From Nocardiopsis kunsanensis DSM 44524 (GTDB taxonomy: Bacteria; Actinomycetota; Actinomycetes; Streptosporangiales; Streptosporangiaceae): 64,000 nucleotides of DNA. The notes below the pieces were generated by a model. That model did not search any database and had not been told where the DNA came from. It saw only the letters and a list, made by a program, of their open reading frames with translations. The DNA is taken from the NCBI RefSeq assembly GCF_000340965.1, contig NZ_ANAY01000002.1, positions 212,572-276,571 on the forward strand, in the 5' to 3' direction. Positions 1-9,133 of the stretch are shown here, in pieces; position 1 is the first letter of the stretch; the number at the start of each line of letters is the position of its first letter. The translations under genes and the position numbers were made by a program.

Positions 1-1256
1 TGGAGTACGGGGTGTGGATCGCTCTCGGTGTCTGCGTCCTCTCCCTGATCGCCCTCGGCGCCCGCATGGCCATCGCTCGCAGGCAGGGCGAGGGAGGCGA
101 ACACCTGGGCAAGGTCGGCATGGTCCTGGGCGCCGTGGTGCTCATCTCCGCCGCCTCCGGCATCATCATGGCGCTCATCCCCACGACCGCTGCTCCCAGT
201 GGTTCGGGCCCCACGGTCTATCTCCAGAACAGCCTGTGGTGGTACACGGGTGCCGCGGCCGTCATGTCGGTGGTGGTCGCGGGGATGAAAATGGCCTGGG
301 AACAGAGGGCCGAGCCGGGCAAGGACCTCATCAAGTCCCTGATCACCCTGGTGATCGTCTCCGCCGGCGGCGTAACGATGGCCAACCTGGCGATCACAGC
401 CTCCGAGCAGTTCTCCACGTGGATCCTGGACAACGCGACAGACGGGACCGACTTCGCCGAGAACGTCTCCGTGATGCTCGTGATGAGCGGAGCCTCCGGG
501 GTGATCTCACCCATCATCCCCCTCACGGTGATTCTCCTCGGCCTCTTCGCGATCATCGCGACGATGATGCAGATCGTCCTCATGGTGGTCCGCATCGGGA
601 TGCTCGTAATTCTGGCCGGGGTCCTCCCCCTGGCGGCATCCTTCACCAACACGGAGATGGGCAAGTCCTGGTTCAAGAAGCTGGTCGGCTGGCTCGTCGC
701 CTTCATCCTCTACAAGCCGGCTGCGGCCATCATCTACGCGGCGGCCTTCCAGCTGGTGGGGGCCGACCTCTTCGAGGACGACCACGGCCTCCTACAGGTC
801 ATCTCGGGCCTGACGCTCATGATCGTGGCGCTGATCGCCATGCCCGCCCTCATCCGCTTCTCCGTACCCATGGTCGGTGGGATGGCCGGCGGCGCCGCCG
901 CGGGAGCCGCGGTCAGCGGGGCTGTGGCCGACCTGCCCTCCGGTGCCGCCAAGACCTCCGGCGGAGGCGGAGGCGGCGGCGGAGGCGGCGGCGGCGGAGG
1001 CGGCGGTTCCGGCAGTGGCCCCTCCGGCTCCGCCAACACCAGTGGCGCGGCCCAGGGCGGCGGCCAAATGGCCGGCGGTGCCGCCAAGGGAGGCGCCGCC
1101 GCAGGTGCGGGCGCGGCCACCGCTGGTGTCGCCACCGCGGCGATGGCAGCGGCGGATGCCGCGAAGAAGGTCGGCGACACCATCGCCCAGACCGCCAAGG
1201 ACGCAACCGAGGGAAGCGAATCAGGAGAGGGGGGCGGTCCCAGTGGCAGTCGCTGA
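1..1256 (+). CDS. TrbL/VirB6-like conjugal transfer membrane protein (5' end outside window)
   Basis: Multi-pass inner-membrane protein, probably the channel-type subunit of a type IV secretion or conjugation apparatus. The reading frame is open to the left edge. A GTG at 12 is possible, but there is no ribosome site in view and the family is longer, so I treat the gene as partial. About seven hydrophobic segments are visible over the first 300 residues. The C-terminal third is low-complexity Gly/Ala/Ser sequence, including 16 consecutive glycines, and is probably a flexible cytoplasmic or periplasmic tail. The stop overlaps the next gene by 14 bp, which suggests translational coupling. Assignment rests on the topology and on the following SCO6880-VirB4-VirD4 gene order. 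Substrate and partners are inferred. Confidence 0.75.
   Translation, partial: EYGVWIALGVCVLSLIALGARMAIARRQGEGGEHLGKVGMVLGAVVLISAASGIIMALIPTTAAPSGSGPTVYLQNSLWWYTGAAAVMSVVVAGMKMAWEQRAEPGKDLIKSLITLVIVSAGGVTMANLAITASEQFSTWILDNATDGTDFAENVSVMLVMSGASGVISPIIPLTVILLGLFAIIATMMQIVLMVVRIGMLVILAGVLPLAASFTNTEMGKSWFKKLVGWLVAFILYKPAAAIIYAAAFQLVGADLFEDDHGLLQVISGLTLMIVALIAMPALIRFSVPMVGGMAGGAAAGAAVSGAVADLPSGAAKTSGGGGGGGGGGGGGGGGSGSGPSGSANTSGAAQGGGQMAGGAAKGGAAAGAGAATAGVATAAMAAADAAKKVGDTIAQTAKDATEGSESGEGGGPSGSR
960..1007 (+). repeat. GGC/GGA codon repeat encoding a 16-glycine tract
   Basis: Sixteen consecutive glycine codons (GGC, GGA, one GGT) lie inside the TrbL-like gene. The tract is a low-complexity triplet repeat and is likely to vary in length between strains by slippage. 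The opposite strand reads as polyproline, which creates false antisense reading frames. Confidence 0.9.
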
Positions 1257-2754
1257 CTCGGAGGTCCGCGGACCTCGCACCTATGGGAACTGGCGCAAAC
1301 CGGCGACCGCGGGGCTCATGGGCCTGGGCTCTTTGGGCACCGGCCTCCTGCTCGGCGGACTCATCTTCGTGGTCTTCCTCGTGATGATCGGGGGAATGCT
1401 CGCCGGATTCGTCGGTGGAATCCTCGTCGGCGGGCTCCTGCTGGCGGTTCTCACCAAGGACAAACACGACCGCAACCTGATCACGAGGATGACCGTACGC
1501 ATGGCCTGGTGGAACACACGATCGAAGAAAGCCCATCTGTACCGCTCGGGTCCGTTGGGCCGAACCCCGTGGGGCACCTTCCAACTCCCGGGTCTGGCAG
1601 CACCCTCGCGCCTGTCCGAACACACCGACTCCTACGGCCGCCCCTTCGCCCTTCTCTACGTGCCGGCCACCGGCCACTACACCGTGGTGATCGGGACCGA
1701 ACCCGATGGCGCCGCGCTGGTGGACGAGGACCAGGTGGACGTGTGGGTAGCCGGTTGGGGCCACTGGCTGGCCAACCTCGGGGACGAGCCCGGGATCGAG
1801 GCGGCCTCGGTGACGGTCGAGACCGCCCCGGACACCGGAACCAGGCTGCGCCGGGAAATCATGAGCAATATCGACCCGGGCTCACCCGCCTTCGCACAGG
1901 CCATGCTGCACGAGGCCGTCGACCGCTACCCGACCGGCTCCTCCGTGGTGAAGGCCTACGTCGCCGTGACCTTCTCGGCCGCCTCCCGGACCGGCGGCAA
2001 GAAACGCAAGCCGGACGAAATGGGCCCCGAGCTGGCAGCACGGGTCCCCAACCTGACCCAGCAACTGAGCGCGACCGGGGGCGGAGCGGCTCACCCGCTG
2101 TCCGCCCAAGAACTGTGCGAGACGATCCGAATCGCCTACGACCCCGCATCGGCGGTCCTCATCGACGAGGCGCACGCCAACGGGGAGGACCCCGAACTCA
2201 CCTGGCCGGACGTCGGACCCACCGCTCACCAGACGATGTGGGACTCCTACATCCACGACGGCGCCCTGTCGATGACCTGGTCCATGACCGCGGCTCCGCG
2301 GGGCAACGTCCAGTCCAACATCCTCTCGCGCCTCCTGGCCCCGCACTCCGACATCGCCCGCAAGCGGGTGACCCTGCTCTACCGCCCATTGGACGCCGCC
2401 CGCGCCGCCAGTGTGGTCGAGGCCGACCTACGGGCAGCGGAGTTCCGGCAGACCTCCTCCGACAAACCCTCCGCCCGCGACATGGTGGCCACCCGGGCGG
2501 CCCGCGCGACAGCGGCGGAGGAGGCCTCCGGCGCCGGCCTGGTCAACTTCGGCCTGGTCGTGACAGCAACCGTCACCGACCCGGCGCTCAAACCCGAGGC
2601 CGTGGCGACCGTGGACAACCTGTCCGCGACCGCCCGCCTCCGTTTGAGGTTGGTCCACGGCTCCCAGGACTCGGCGTTCGCCGGGGCCCTCCCACTCGGC
2701 CTGGTCCTGCCCAAACACCTGAAGGTCCCCGCTGAACTGAGGGAGCAGCTGTGA
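1243..2754 (+). CDS. SCO6880-family type IV secretion-associated protein
   Basis: About 503 residues. I chose GTG 1243 because AGGAGAGG lies 12 bp upstream and because the longer frame only runs through the Gly-rich end of the preceding gene. Residues about 22-70 form two adjacent membrane segments rich in Gly/Leu/Val. The rest is soluble. This arrangement, followed at once by a VirB4-like and a VirD4-like ATPase, matches the actinobacterial family that databases label SCO6880. In that family a PrgI/VirB3-like membrane anchor is joined to a larger domain that precedes the VirB4 motor. Its role is probably to hold the ATPase at the membrane. The 3' end overlaps the next gene by 4 bp (GTGA). 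Confidence 0.8.
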   Translation: MAVADSEVRGPRTYGNWRKPATAGLMGLGSLGTGLLLGGLIFVVFLVMIGGMLAGFVGGILVGGLLLAVLTKDKHDRNLITRMTVRMAWWNTRSKKAHLYRSGPLGRTPWGTFQLPGLAAPSRLSEHTDSYGRPFALLYVPATGHYTVVIGTEPDGAALVDEDQVDVWVAGWGHWLANLGDEPGIEAASVTVETAPDTGTRLRREIMSNIDPGSPAFAQAMLHEAVDRYPTGSSVVKAYVAVTFSAASRTGGKKRKPDEMGPELAARVPNLTQQLSATGGGAAHPLSAQELCETIRIAYDPASAVLIDEAHANGEDPELTWPDVGPTAHQTMWDSYIHDGALSMTWSMTAAPRGNVQSNILSRLLAPHSDIARKRVTLLYRPLDAARAASVVEADLRAAEFRQTSSDKPSARDMVATRAARATAAEEASGAGLVNFGLVVTATVTDPALKPEAVATVDNLSATARLRLRLVHGSQDSAFAGALPLGLVLPKHLKVPAELREQL

Positions 2755-4442
2755 TCGGCGGACACAAACGCGCCAAGAGCACGAACATCAAGAAGCAGCG
2801 GCAAGCGCAGATCAGACGTCAGAAGCAGGCCGAGGAGGAGGTGCAGGCCCCTCGCAAGCGTCCCGGTATGCGTGGTTGGGTCGGCCCGGGCCGCGGCGAG
2901 GCGGGCGTTGTCCAGATGGCGGAGGAGTGGCGGGGCACGACCGTCCAGGCCTGCGGTCTGTGGCCGTTCTCCGTGGGCACGGGCACGCCCATGGTCGGGG
3001 TCCCCCTGGGACGGAACCTGAGTTCGGGAGCGACTCTGTGCTGCGACCCGATCTCCTGGTTCCAGCGCGCCAAGTTGATCTCCAACCCATCGGCCTTCGT
3101 CCTGGGCAAGCCCGGACTCGGGAAGAGCACCATCATCAGGCGTATGGCCACCGGGATCGCCGGCTACGGAGGGCAGCCCCTCGTCCTCGGGGACCTCAAA
3201 CCGGACTACGTCGACCTCATCGAGGCCCTGGGCGGCCAGGTCATCACCCTGGGACGAGGGCGCGGGCACCTCAACATCCTCGACCCCGGCGAGTCCCGGG
3301 CCGCCGCCCGCCGGCTCACCGGCAAGGCCCGCAGCCGAGTCCTCGCGGACGCCCACGGCCGCCGACTCAACATGGTCTCGGCGTTGTTGACCATCATGCG
3401 GTCGTCTCCTCCCACGGACCGGGAGGAGACGATCCTGGACCGCGCATTGAAGGTCCTGGACGACAGGCTCGACGGCACCCCGGTCCTTCCCGACCTGCTC
3501 AAGGCCGTTCAGGACGCCCCCGACGAGGTGCGCCAGGTCGCCCTGGACCGCGGTTCCATGGATCGGTACCGGGAGATCACCGACGGGTTGGAGGCCTCGC
3601 TCATCGGTCTCTGCGGCGGTGGACGGCTGGGGGAGACCTTCTCGAAACCGACCACCAGCCCGATGGTGCGCGACCGCCCGGTGGTCTTCGACGTCTCTTC
3701 CATCGACGACTCCGAGATGGACCTGCAGGCCGCCGTGCTGCTGGCGTGCTGGTCCGCCGGATTCGGCACGGTCAACGTCGCGAACGCCCTGGCCGACGCC
3801 GGTCTCGAACCCCGGCGCCACTACTTCGTGATCCTCGACGAGCTGTGGCGTGCGCTCCGTGCGGGCCGCGGCATGGTCGACAGGGTCGACGCCCTCACCC
3901 GCCTCAACCGGCAGCGCGGCGTGGGCATGGCCATGTGCTCCCACACGATGAGCGACCTCATGTCCCTCGCCAACGAAGAGGACCGGATGAAGGCCCGCGG
4001 TTTCGTCGAGCGTTCGGGCATGGTCATCTGCGGCGGGCTCCCCGCAGCGGAAATGCCCATGCTCCAGTCGGCGATCCCGTTCTCCGAGGCAGAGCAGAAC
4101 ATGCTGAAGGGCTGGCAGGACCCGCCGGCCTGGGACCCGGCGACCAACAAGGAGGCCGAACCCCCCGGCCGCGGCAAGTTCCTCGTCAAGGTCGGCGGGA
4201 GGCCGGGCATCCCGGTGAACCTCCAGCTCACATCGGTGGAGTCGGGGATCCACGACACCAACAAACTGTGGCACCAGACCTCGCGGGTCGGCAGTGCCGA
4301 ACCCGCTGCCTCCGAGACCACGGATACCACGGAGGCCACCCCGGTCACCGAGCCCACCGCCACAACATCCGAGGAGATCGGGCAGGGCACCTCGGGCGAC
4401 CGCACGTCCCACACGGATACCGACGTCTCCACACACAGCTGA
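2751..4442 (+). CDS. VirB4-like type IV secretion ATPase
   Basis: 563-residue P-loop ATPase that would power assembly of, or transfer through, the conjugation-like machine. The N-terminus is very basic (Lys/Arg/Gln-rich, residues 5-37). Walker A is GKPGLGKS at residues 119-126. A Walker B-type VILDE lies near residue 361, followed by an Arg-rich segment. The final 50 residues are Thr/Glu-rich and look disordered. It lacks a long N-terminal VirB4 domain, probably because that part is carried by the upstream SCO6880-family protein. The GTG start overlaps the upstream stop by 4 bp, so the two are coupled. The ATPase assignment is secure; the name VirB4 rests on gene order. Confidence 0.85.
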   Translation: MIGGHKRAKSTNIKKQRQAQIRRQKQAEEEVQAPRKRPGMRGWVGPGRGEAGVVQMAEEWRGTTVQACGLWPFSVGTGTPMVGVPLGRNLSSGATLCCDPISWFQRAKLISNPSAFVLGKPGLGKSTIIRRMATGIAGYGGQPLVLGDLKPDYVDLIEALGGQVITLGRGRGHLNILDPGESRAAARRLTGKARSRVLADAHGRRLNMVSALLTIMRSSPPTDREETILDRALKVLDDRLDGTPVLPDLLKAVQDAPDEVRQVALDRGSMDRYREITDGLEASLIGLCGGGRLGETFSKPTTSPMVRDRPVVFDVSSIDDSEMDLQAAVLLACWSAGFGTVNVANALADAGLEPRRHYFVILDELWRALRAGRGMVDRVDALTRLNRQRGVGMAMCSHTMSDLMSLANEEDRMKARGFVERSGMVICGGLPAAEMPMLQSAIPFSEAEQNMLKGWQDPPAWDPATNKEAEPPGRGKFLVKVGGRPGIPVNLQLTSVESGIHDTNKLWHQTSRVGSAEPAASETTDTTEATPVTEPTATTSEEIGQGTSGDRTSHTDTDVSTHS

Positions 4443-4456
4443 AGAAAGGTCCACAC

Positions 4457-6199
4457 ATGGGCAAGCAGCGGGGCGGCAGAGCGCCCGTCGACCCCTCCCA
4501 GTTCTGGCTCATCGGCCTCATCATCGGTGGTTTCGCCCTCCTGGCCGCCCTGTGGCTCGGCGGGACCATCGGCGCGTTCTTCGGCGGCGCCGGATGGAAC
4601 CCGCCCGCTTTCGGGTTCGACACGTTCTTCGCCGTACTGAGCGGGGAGCCGGTGTGGCAGGGCGCCTCGCTCACGGCGGTCGTGACGGGCATGGTCGCCA
4701 CGGTCGGCTTCGTCGTCATCCTCGCCGTACTGGTGGTCCTGCTCATGAGCGGAGGGAACGACCGCGGCGGTCTGGCCACCGCCGAGCAGACCGGCGACCT
4801 CGCGCCGAAGGCAGCAGCGGAGAAGGCCAGGCGCCTGCGGCGCTCGCTCCGGGACCGCAAGAAGATCGACCCCGCCGATGCGGGTCTGCTCCTCGGCGAC
4901 CTCCATCCGTCCGGCCCCGAGCTGCGTGCCTCGTGGGAGGACGTCGCGGTGGTCTTCATGGGGCCCAGATCCGGTAAGACCTCGGCGCTGGCGGTCCCGA
5001 ACATCCTTCAGGCCCCCGGGCCCTGCGTCGTGACCTCCAACAAGGCCGACATCTATGCGATCACCTCCGGGGAACGCGCCCGCCGCGGAAGAGTGTGGTT
5101 GTTCGATCCCCAGTCGATCGCCCACGCCGACCGTGAGATGTGGTGGGACATGCTCTCCATGGCCCGCACCATCGAAGGGGCCGACCGGCTGGCCATGCAC
5201 CTGGTGTCGGCCACCAGTGGAGCCGAGGAGGGTGAGGACTTCTGGGCCAAGGCCGGGCGCAACCTGCTGCGCATCGTCCTGCACGCCGCATCCATCGACG
5301 GCAGGAACCTCAGGGAGGTCCTCGACTGGTTGGCCGATCCGGGCGACCAGGGTCCCCTCATCATCCTGCGCAATCACGGGCTGGCCGCTCTCGCGGAGAA
5401 TCTCGACGGGACCGTTCGAGGAGCTCCGGAAACGAGGGACGGCATCTACGAGCACGCCCGCCAGGCGGTCGCATGCCTCTTGGACCCGGAAGTCCTGGCC
5501 TGGGTGATCCCGAACGACGACCTGCCGAAGTTCGAGCCCGGGGAGCTCGTGCGTTCCACCGACGCCCTCTACCTCCTGTCCAAGGACGGGGGCGGTGGCG
5601 CGGCCGGTGTGATCGCGGCACTGACCGACGCGTGCCTGCGCGCGGCCGTCGCTGTGGCCGAGGCCAGCCCGGGCGGCCGCCTGGACCCGCCGATGGAGGC
5701 GATCCTGGACGAGGCCTGCAACGTCTGCAAGATCCAGGACCTGCCGGACCTGTACTCGCACCTGGGTTCACGCGGAGTGCTCCCGGTGACGGTCATGCAG
5801 TCCTACGAGCAGGGCGTGCGTGTGTGGGGCAAGAGCGGGATGGACTCCTTGTGGTCGGCCGCCACCGTCAAGCTCCTCGGCTCCGGCTTGGACGACCAAG
5901 CTTTCGCCGACCGGATCTCCTCTCTCGTCGGCGAGACCTACGTGGACGAATCGTCGGCGTCGGAGAGCAAGGACGGGCGCAGCCTCCAGCGCTCACAACG
6001 CCGCGAGCGCATCCTCGACGTGTCCGACGTGCGTGAGATCGAGAAGGGAACCGCCCTGCTGCTCGCGACCTCCACCCGGCCGGCGCGCCTGCGTCTGAGG
6101 CCCTGGTTCCGGGAGAAGAGCGCCAAGGCCATCTCGGCGGACCAGGAAGCAGCCGAGAGCGCCATCGCCGGCCGAGCGGCCAAACGCCTCACCTTCTGA
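4457..6199 (+). CDS. VirD4/TraG-like coupling ATPase
   Basis: 580-residue type IV coupling protein that would deliver DNA or protein substrate to the secretion channel. Start ATG 4457 follows GAAGAAAGG. Two N-terminal membrane helices (about residues 16-42 and 69-97) are followed by a cytoplasmic motor domain. Walker A is GPRSGKTS at 169-176. A Walker B-type AILDEACN lies near residue 415. The TraG/VirD4-type block around SRGVLPVTVMQSYEQG follows. This is the membrane-anchored plan of VirD4 rather than the single-protein FtsK-like TraB of Streptomyces plasmids. That points to single-strand DNA or protein transfer, although no relaxase is seen in the window. Confidence 0.88.
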   Translation: MGKQRGGRAPVDPSQFWLIGLIIGGFALLAALWLGGTIGAFFGGAGWNPPAFGFDTFFAVLSGEPVWQGASLTAVVTGMVATVGFVVILAVLVVLLMSGGNDRGGLATAEQTGDLAPKAAAEKARRLRRSLRDRKKIDPADAGLLLGDLHPSGPELRASWEDVAVVFMGPRSGKTSALAVPNILQAPGPCVVTSNKADIYAITSGERARRGRVWLFDPQSIAHADREMWWDMLSMARTIEGADRLAMHLVSATSGAEEGEDFWAKAGRNLLRIVLHAASIDGRNLREVLDWLADPGDQGPLIILRNHGLAALAENLDGTVRGAPETRDGIYEHARQAVACLLDPEVLAWVIPNDDLPKFEPGELVRSTDALYLLSKDGGGGAAGVIAALTDACLRAAVAVAEASPGGRLDPPMEAILDEACNVCKIQDLPDLYSHLGSRGVLPVTVMQSYEQGVRVWGKSGMDSLWSAATVKLLGSGLDDQAFADRISSLVGETYVDESSASESKDGRSLQRSQRRERILDVSDVREIEKGTALLLATSTRPARLRLRPWFREKSAKAISADQEAAESAIAGRAAKRLTF

Positions 6200-6232
6200 C
6201 CCGATCCCGTCGAGTACAGCACTGGAGCGACC

Positions 6233-6643
6233 TTGAGCACTACCCAGGAAGAGGCCCAGCAGCCGCCTTTCATCTTTGCGCTCACCCCGGACGAGTACAC
6301 GGTCGAACTCGCCCAACTGACGACCTGGGTGAACGGCTTCCTCGTCCCCGTCTACGTCACCTCCCGTATCCCGAGTTCTCGTGCTCCTTGGTGCGCGCGC
6401 TGGTGGAAGCATCCGGAGGCCATCGGTCGGCTGCACGCACTGTGGCTCGCCTACCAGGCGATGTCGGACACCGGCGGCGCCGGGATCACCGCACCGCACG
6501 AATGGCACAGGGACCACCTGGACCCTGCTCTGGCCTCCCTGCGCGCACCCGACGGCCCCTTCTCCGGGTGTATGACCAAACCCCACCAGGACACACACAA
6601 TCCCCCGCCCGAGGTAACGGTCGTCGACCACACTGGGCTCTGA
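6233..6643 (+). CDS. DUF4913-type small protein
   Basis: 136 residues from a TTG start with GGAG 5 bp upstream. The core has the shape of DUF4913: a tryptophan-rich centre around WCARWWKHPEAIGRL, LHALWLAYQ, then HEWHRDHLDPAL. DUF4913 proteins recur beside VirD4-like genes in actinobacterial conjugative or secretion loci, as here (34 bp after the coupling ATPase). The molecular function is unknown. The cluster of Trp, His and Arg suggests a small protein- or nucleic-acid-binding unit. No signal peptide or membrane segment is visible. Confidence 0.8.
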   Translation: MSTTQEEAQQPPFIFALTPDEYTVELAQLTTWVNGFLVPVYVTSRIPSSRAPWCARWWKHPEAIGRLHALWLAYQAMSDTGGAGITAPHEWHRDHLDPALASLRAPDGPFSGCMTKPHQDTHNPPPEVTVVDHTGL

Positions 6644-6664
6644 CCCGACCAGGAGGAGAGCAGC

Positions 6665-7699
6665 ATGCCGTACTCGGAGGACGACGACCGGAGCATCGAA
6701 CAGCTCCGCGCGGAGCAGGAAGCCCTGATCGCCCTCGGCACAAGGGCTCCTGTCGACAGCGCCCTGCGCCTGATCTCGGAGGAGACCGCGGCCGGGGGCC
6801 TGTGGCCCGAGAGCCCGAAGGGCACCCCGATCATCCTCGACACCGACATCGGGGGGGACCCCGACGACGCGATCGCCGTGGCCGCCGCGGGCCGTACCGT
6901 TCCGGAACTCGCGCTGGTACTGACCAACGACGAGACCGGGAACGGTCTCCCCCACGGCGAACGGGCGCGGTTGGCCCGGTATCTGCTGGACCTGTTGGAC
7001 CGCGGCGACGTAGGGACCGTGGCCGGCCACAGTGCCGGCAGGACCAGGTACTTCTGTGCGCAGGGTCTGGTGCCCGAGGAGATCCCCGACCAGCCCTCCG
7101 ACGTCACCGGCGCGATACGTGACCTCCTGGCACGGACCGACGGGCCGATCCGCTGGGTCGGTATGGGAGCACTGAGCAATCTGGCCCGCGTCCTGACGGA
7201 GGTCCCGGAAGCTGCCGAGAGGCTCATCGTCACGCAGATGGGGGGAGCGCTCGAGTACCGCGACCCTTCCCGGGCCGAGCACAACATCCGGATGGACGTT
7301 CTGTCGGCCCACAGGGTGTTCGACGCGATCAACTCGGGCCGACTGGAGGACGTTCAATTGGTCACGTCCGAGATCACCTTCCACTCCGAGATCGAGATCG
7401 TTCCGGGAGACGCATTCCATCGGCGCCTCTCCGAGGCGCCGACCGGCGGCTGGCAGGAGCTGCTGCACCGCCACATTGAAGCGTGGTTCGCCGCTTTCCA
7501 CCCCGGGAGCATGCAACACGACGCGCTCGCCCTCTCCGCCGCGCTCGGCAAGCCCTTCGTCAATCTCGGCCTGAGGAAGGTCTCCTTGGACCGGATCGGC
7601 CGCATGAGCCGTGACGATCGCGGTGCGGAGGTCTGGCTGAGTGTGGCCGCGAAATACGATCCGTTCAACACTTGGTTGAAGCAGACCCTGTTCGACTGA
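6665..7699 (+). CDS. inosine-uridine nucleoside hydrolase family protein
   Basis: 344 residues with an AGGAGGAG ribosome site. The Ca2+/ribose-binding signature DTDIGGDPDDAIA (residues 59-71) is the hallmark of the IUNH superfamily. A second family signature, MQHDALAL, lies near residue 280 and supplies the late His-Asp. Known members hydrolyse the N-glycosidic bond of ribonucleosides; some relatives act on other N-ribosides. No signal peptide is visible, so it acts in the cytosol or is exported by another route. The first 50 residues are an extra charged extension before the fold. It lies 21 bp after the DUF4913 gene inside the secretion operon, an unusual place for a salvage enzyme. The true substrate is unknown. 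Confidence 0.85.
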   Translation: MPYSEDDDRSIEQLRAEQEALIALGTRAPVDSALRLISEETAAGGLWPESPKGTPIILDTDIGGDPDDAIAVAAAGRTVPELALVLTNDETGNGLPHGERARLARYLLDLLDRGDVGTVAGHSAGRTRYFCAQGLVPEEIPDQPSDVTGAIRDLLARTDGPIRWVGMGALSNLARVLTEVPEAAERLIVTQMGGALEYRDPSRAEHNIRMDVLSAHRVFDAINSGRLEDVQLVTSEITFHSEIEIVPGDAFHRRLSEAPTGGWQELLHRHIEAWFAAFHPGSMQHDALALSAALGKPFVNLGLRKVSLDRIGRMSRDDRGAEVWLSVAAKYDPFNTWLKQTLFD

Positions 7700-7721
7700 G
7701 TCCTCACCCCCCGGACCATGC

Positions 7722-9083
7722 ATGGATCTTGAATACATCCAGAACGAATACGGGCTCACGCCGAACGAGCTCCGCGCTGTCCAAGACGCCTACACGACCT
7801 TTCGCAACACCACCGCTCCTTTCATGGTTTCCGTCGCTGCTGAGATCCTGGACGACCTGAAGGAGGACGTCCGAATCAAAGGCGATGACCACAGAATCGC
7901 GTTCCTCGGACGCGACGGCACTTCTCTGAATCTCGCTGTACGCGAACTCGACCCGGATTTCCACGCCCGGTACTGCGCCAATGTGACTCTGTCCAGGGCT
8001 GTTGCCGAATCGGCCCTGCAGGACCGGGAGAGGAACGAGGGACGTTCCTTCCCAGGCATCGAGACCTTCCGTGGAGCTAGGAGCAAGGTGGATCCGGAAA
8101 GCGTCGACTTCTCCCATCAACGGGTTCAGAGGATGTTCCAACGCGCCGGGGTCCCCATGGGGGAACCGGACAGTTCGGTGACGTTGGTGGACACCAGCTT
8201 CAAGGGGACCGTGCAAGAACTCCTCACCGAGGCCTACCCGGAGACGGAGCTCACCGGAAGGTACGCCTTCCTCAGCAAGACCCCGGACGATCCCCGCCCC
8301 GAGGCGAAGCTCGGGTACGTCTTTCACCAGGAAGCAGGAGAGAAATGGAGCGGTTTCCCAAGCCGATCACTGTCCGAGGATCCAGCTGAGACCTTCGGGA
8401 ACCAGGATGCGCTCGGCACCATCGAGGAGACCCTGCACGGCCCTCTCGACAGTCCGAAAGGGATCAGCCCGTCCGGCCCCGTTCAACGCCCCCAGCGTGA
8501 GCAGACCGACCCGACCGAGGGGATCAATCCCAACAGGGTCTCAGAGAGATACAGGTCTCCGAAGGTCAGAGAGGCCGTCAAGGTGGTGGCACTCGATGCG
8601 GTCATCGACGCAGCCAGGGACAGCGCTCGGAAACGCGACGCGGGGCAGGACTGGCGTGCGGAGCTCGAGGACGCACGCCGGTCCTACACCTCCGAGACAC
8701 GCGCTTGGGTCGCGGGCCGCCCCACGCAAGACGCCCACCTCACTCCACTGTTCGACAGCTTCGTCCGCCGTGCGGACAAAGGACTGGTGAAGGACCTGTC
8801 CCGATCCCTCGAGGGGCGCAAGTTGTCCCCCGAAGCCCTGCACCGCACGTGGGAAGCCTTCGGCCGTGCGGGCGACCTGGAATCCAAGAAGGCGTATGCG
8901 GACAACGTCGGGGCCACGCTCGCGAAAAGCGGTGCGGACCATCCGGCGCAAGGTTCCGGGACCGCTTCGACCACCGGTAACGCCTCCTCCGGCTCAGCGT
9001 CCCCAGCCGTACCGTCGTTCCTGCAGAGGAGCAGAACGAAGGGGGACGAGCACGGTCACGGTAGTGGCCCTTCGAAGAAGTGA
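7722..9083 (+). CDS. HAD-like protein with disordered basic C-terminal tail
   Basis: 453 residues. The first 210 residues show three spaced motifs: FLGRDGTSL (near 62), VTLSRAV (near 88) and VTLVDTSFKGTVQELL (near 155). This spacing resembles HAD-like proteins that carry FLARDG...SR...DxGxxGT motifs and often accompany glycosyltransferases. The enzymatic activity is unproven. A charged helical region (about 270-390) follows. The end is a Ser/Gly/Ala/Lys tail that looks disordered. There is no clear ribosome site at ATG 7722; translation may depend on the gene 22 bp upstream. It could equally be a binding protein that has lost catalysis. Confidence 0.55.
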   Translation: MDLEYIQNEYGLTPNELRAVQDAYTTFRNTTAPFMVSVAAEILDDLKEDVRIKGDDHRIAFLGRDGTSLNLAVRELDPDFHARYCANVTLSRAVAESALQDRERNEGRSFPGIETFRGARSKVDPESVDFSHQRVQRMFQRAGVPMGEPDSSVTLVDTSFKGTVQELLTEAYPETELTGRYAFLSKTPDDPRPEAKLGYVFHQEAGEKWSGFPSRSLSEDPAETFGNQDALGTIEETLHGPLDSPKGISPSGPVQRPQREQTDPTEGINPNRVSERYRSPKVREAVKVVALDAVIDAARDSARKRDAGQDWRAELEDARRSYTSETRAWVAGRPTQDAHLTPLFDSFVRRADKGLVKDLSRSLEGRKLSPEALHRTWEAFGRAGDLESKKAYADNVGATLAKSGADHPAQGSGTASTTGNASSGSASPAVPSFLQRSRTKGDEHGHGSGPSKK

Positions 9084-9133
9084 CCAGGCTCCTGGTCCCC
9101 GACCGTCAGAGAAGCGACCCCCGAGGAAGACCT

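Noticed and set aside
2379..4454. 691-codon minus-strand open frame
   Set aside because: It runs antisense to the SCO6880-family and VirB4-like genes, has His/Gly/Arg-heavy composition without any motif, and is a by-product of high GC.
3821..5761. 646-codon minus-strand open frame
   Set aside because: Antisense to the VirB4/VirD4-like genes; no start signal and no recognisable domain.
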